Shown here: piece after piece, positions 61,421-64,000 of the stretch
Position numbering within the stretch: the first letter of the stretch is position 1
How the letters are laid out: each line of letters begins with the position of its first letter
Source: Eledone cirrhosa
Lineage: Eukaryota > Mollusca > Cephalopoda > Octopoda > Eledonidae
Assembly: GCA_964016885.1 (NCBI GenBank)
Contig: OZ024759.1
Location: 5,847,794-5,911,793, forward strand
Reading direction: 5' to 3'
Length of the DNA: 64,000 bases
The notes under the pieces: model-generated
The model's database searches: none
Seen by the model: the letters and a program-made list of their open reading frames with translations, nothing else
Told to the model about the DNA's origin: nothing
Position numbers and translations under genes: made by a program

Positions 61421-64000
61421 GTTCATGGTATTAGTTTGTCAGAAGTAACTCCACTGTTGGTGAGAATTCATTTAAGTCATGGTATTAGTTGTCAGAAGTA
61501 ACTCCAATGTTGGTGAGAATTCATTTAAGTCATGGTACTAGCCGTCAGAAGTAACTCCAATGTTGGTGAGAATTCATTTAAGTTCATGGTATTAGCTGTC
61601 AGAAGGAACTCCACTGTTGGTGAGAATTCATTTAAGTTCATGGTACTAGCTGTCAGAAGTAACTCCAATGTTGGTGAGAATTCATTTAAGTTCATGGTAT
61701 TAGCTGTCAGAAGTAACTCCACTGTTGGTGAGAATTCATTTAAGTCAAGGTATTAGCTGTCAGAAGTAACTCCACTGTTGGTGAGAATTCATTTAAGTTC
61801 ATGGTATTAGCTGTCAGAAGGAACTCCACTGTTGGTGAGAATTCATTTAAGTTCATGGTACTAGCTGTCAGAAGTAACTCCACTGTTGGTGAGAATTCAT
61901 TTAAGTTCATGGTATTAGTTTGTCAGAAGTAACTCCACTGTTGGTGAGAATTCATTTAAGTCATGGTATTAGTTGTCAGAAGTAACTCCAATGTTGGTGA
62001 GAATTCATTTAAGTCATGGTACTAGCCGTCAGAAGTAACTCCAATGTTGGTGAGAATTCATTTAAGTTCATGGTATTAGCTGTCAGAAGGAACTCCACTG
62101 TTGGTGAGATTTCATTTAAGTTCATGGTATTAGCTGTCATAAGTAACTCCACTGTTGGTGAGAATTCATTTAAGTTCATGGTACTAGCTGTCAGAAGTAA
62201 CTCCAATGTTGGTGAGAATTCATTTAAGTTCATGGTATTAGCTGTCAGAAGTAACTCCACTGTTGGTGAGAATTCATTTAAGTCATGGTATTAGCTGTCA
62301 GAAGTAACTCCAATGTTGGTGAGAATTCATTTAAGTCATGGTACTAGCTGTCAGAAGTAACTCCAATGTTGGTGAGAATTCATTTAAGTTCATGGTATTA
62401 GCTGTCAGAAGGAACTCCACTGTTGGTGAGAATTCATTTAAGTTCATGGTATTAGCTGTCAGAAGTAACTCCACTGTTGGTGAGAATTCATTTAAGTTCA
62501 TGGTACTAGCTGTCAGAAGTAACTCCAATGTTGGTGAGAATTCATTTAAGTTCATGGTATTAGCTGTCAGAAGTAACTCCACTGTTGGTGAGAATTCATT
62601 TAAGTCATGGTATTAGCTGTCAGAAGTAACTCCAATGTTGGTGAGAATTCATTTAACTTCATGGTATTAGCTGTCAGAAGTAACTCCACTGTTGGTGAGA
62701 ATTCATTTAAGTTCATGGTATTAGTTTGTCAGAAGTAACTCCACTGTTGGTGAGAATTCATTTAAGTCATGGTATTAGCTGTCAGAAGTAACTCCACTGT
62801 TGGTGAGAATTCATTTAAGTCATGGTATTAGCTGTCAGAAGTAACTCCACTGTTGGTGAGAATTCACTTAAGTTCATGGTACTAGTTGTCAGAAGTAACT
62901 CCACTGTTGGTGAGAATTCATTTAAGTTCATGGTATTAGCTGTCAGAAGGAACTCCACTGTTGGTGAGAATTCATTTAAGTTCATGGTATTAGCTGTCAG
63001 AAGTAACTCCACTGTTGGTGAGAATTCATTTAAGTTCATAGTACTAGTTGTCAGAAGTAACTCCACTGTTGGTGAGAATTCATTTAAGTTCATGGTATTA
63101 GTTGTCAGAAGTAACTCCACTGTTGGTGAGAATTCATTTAAGTCATGGTATTAGTTGTCAGAAGTAACTCCAATGTTGGTGAGAATTCATTTAAGTTCAT
63201 GGTACTAGCTGTCAGAAGTAACTCCACTGTTGGTGAGAATTCATTTAAGTTCATGGTATTAGCTGTCAGAAGTAACTCCACTGTTGGTGAGAATTCATTT
63301 AAGTCATGGTATTAGCTGTCAATAGTAACTCCATTGTTGGTGAGAATTCATTTAAGTCATGGTACTAGCTGTCAGAAGTAACTCCACTGTTGGTGAGAAT
63401 TCATTTAAGTTCATGGTACTAGCTGTCAGAAGTAACTCCACTGTTGGTGAGAATTCATTTAAGTTCATGGTATTAGTTTGTCAGAAGTAACTCCACTGTT
63501 GGTGAGAATTCATTTAAGTCATGGTATTAGTTGTCAGAAGTAACTCCAATGTTGGTGAGAATTTTATTTAAGTCATGGTACTAGCCGTCAGAAGTAACTC
63601 CAATGTTGGTGAGAATTCATTTAAGTTCATGGTATTAGCTGTCAGAAGGAACTCCACTGTTGGTGAGAATTCATTTAAGTCATGGTATTAGCTGTCAGAA
63701 GTAACTCCACTGTTGGTGAGAATTCATTTAAGTTCATGGTATTAGCTGTCAGAAGGAACTCCACTGTTGGTGAGAATTCATTTAAGTTCATGGTACTAGC
63801 TGTCAGAAGTAACTCCACTGTTGGTGAGAATTCATTTAAGTTCATGGTATTAGTTTGTCAGAAGTAACTCCACTGTTGGTGAGAATTCATTTAAGTCATG
63901 GTATTAGTTGTCAGAAGTAACTCCAATGTTGGTGAGAATTCATTTAAGTCACGGTACTAGCCGTCAGAAGTAACTCCAATGTTGGTGAGAATTCATTTAA
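61421..64000 (+). repeat. Restart of the 15,272-bp C cycle, cut by the window end
   Basis: From about 61,421 the array follows 46,149 onward at a constant offset of 15,272: 46260/61532, AAGTCAAGG 46473/61745, 46744/62016, 47066/62338, 47550/62822, 48410/63682, GAATTTTATTTAAG 48288/63560 and TCACGG 48678/63950. At least 2.58 kb matches. Private changes are CTGTCATAAG near 62137 and TTTAACTTC near 62653. The block continues beyond the window. Confidence 0.87.

Larger units (their letters stand above)
1..64000 (+). repeat. Satellite DNA array, 54-bp monomer, head to tail
   Basis: Every line of the window is built from one 54-bp monomer. Counting from its ATG, landmarks are ATGGTATTAG at 1-10, TCAGAAGTAACTCC at 14-27, GTTGGTGAG at 31-39, GAATTC at 39-44 and TTTAAG at 46-51. 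The consensus has 20 G+C in 54 bases (37%) and no CpG. Recurrent variable sites are 7 (T/C), 11 (C/T), 21 (T/G), 23 (A/C), 25 (T/C) and 29 (C/A/T). Length variants are 53 bp (one T lost at 52-53) and 55 bp (GTTTGTCAG). All copies have the same orientation, no foreign sequence interrupts them, and both window ends fall inside the array. This is a eukaryotic-type satellite; its chromosomal role (centromeric, subtelomeric or other) cannot be told from sequence alone. Confidence 0.98.

Noticed and set aside
1..64000. Many overlapping open frames on both strands (plus-strand repeat beginning MVLAVRSNSTVGENSF, minus-strand repeat beginning MNLNEFSPTVELLL) as a family of repetitive proteins
   Set aside because: They follow from a 54-bp unit with one stop-free frame per strand. 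Each is cut at every 53- or 55-bp monomer, consecutive plus-strand frames overlap by only 10 bases at those junctions, most recurrent changes alter residues, and no unique exon or regulatory sequence is present.
1..64000. CRISPR array
   Set aside because: The whole 54 bp is conserved with only point variants. There are no unique spacers between short repeats and no cas genes.
1..64000. CENP-B box as proof of centromere identity
   Set aside because: The box needs TTCG and CGGG cores. The monomer has no CpG in its consensus and no variant resembling the box was seen. This does not exclude a centromere.
1..64000. Telomeric or subtelomeric repeat tracts
   Set aside because: No TTAGGG-, TTTAGGG- or TTAGG-like tandem runs are present; TTAGGTGTC occurs only as a rare monomer variant near 52292, 57132 and 60305.
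1..64000. Transposable element insertions, rRNA or tRNA genes within the array
   Set aside because: Every line reads as monomer sequence in register. No insertion longer than one or two bases and no target-site duplication or structured RNA was seen.
1..64000. Inverted blocks or strand switches within the array
   Set aside because: All monomers read in the same direction; I found no segment in reverse complement.
1..64000. Hairpin of CTCCAC and GTGAG around TGTTG as a structural RNA element
   Set aside because: Only five pairs with a bulge, present simply because it is part of the monomer, and with no compensatory variation: site 29 changes do not preserve pairing.
1..64000. Bacterial or phage origin of the window
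   Set aside because: A 64-kb array with no unique gene, no ribosome-binding sites ahead of the frames and multi-level HOR structure fits eukaryotic satellite DNA; nothing prokaryotic was recognised.

Overview
The whole window is one uninterrupted satellite DNA array. A 54-bp monomer (about 63% A+T, with an EcoRI site in nearly every copy) is repeated head to tail in a single orientation from base 1 to base 64000. By length that is about 1,190 monomers. No unique sequence, transposon, RNA gene, CRISPR array or inverted segment interrupts it, and both window edges lie inside the array, so its ends are not visible. This organisation points to a eukaryotic chromosome (centromeric, pericentromeric, subtelomeric or other heterochromatic satellite) assembled from long reads. 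I do not recognise the monomer and cannot name the organism or clade.

The monomer length is a multiple of three and one frame on each strand has no stop, so the array throws up many overlapping open frames on both strands. I read these as artefacts. They are cut at every 53-bp or 55-bp monomer, no frame runs through, and most of the recurrent substitutions would change the amino acid. No coding gene is annotated.

The real content is hierarchical. Monomers differ at a few diagnostic sites and in length: 54 bp is standard, 53 bp has lost one T before the ATGG, and 55 bp has GTTTGTCAG in place of GCTGTCAG. These differences define higher-order repeats (HORs) at several scales. Left domain (about 1-17 kb): a 53-56-mer HOR of 2.85-3.01 kb, present about six times, with copies deleted, shortened or internally duplicated. 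Middle domain (about 17-39.3 kb): a second HOR family, with tandem copies spaced 1,777, 1,886, 1,399, 1,775, 1,830 and 2,690 bp. Right domain (about 39.3-64 kb): small, very similar tandem duplications (1,345, 967 and 1,020 bp), then 2,689/2,151-bp HORs nested in a 4,840-bp superunit. That superunit sits inside a still larger cycle that restarts 15,272 bp further on, at about 61.4 kb.

Several variant monomers are confined to one domain or change in density along the array, above all the 55-bp monomer, which is absent from the first 8.5 kb and very frequent after 41 kb. The picture fits repeated unequal exchange or replication slippage with local homogenisation. No gene system was found. The points of interest are the nested architecture, the domain boundaries and the variant gradients. 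All copy alignments were made by eye from marker spacing and need a computed self-alignment.
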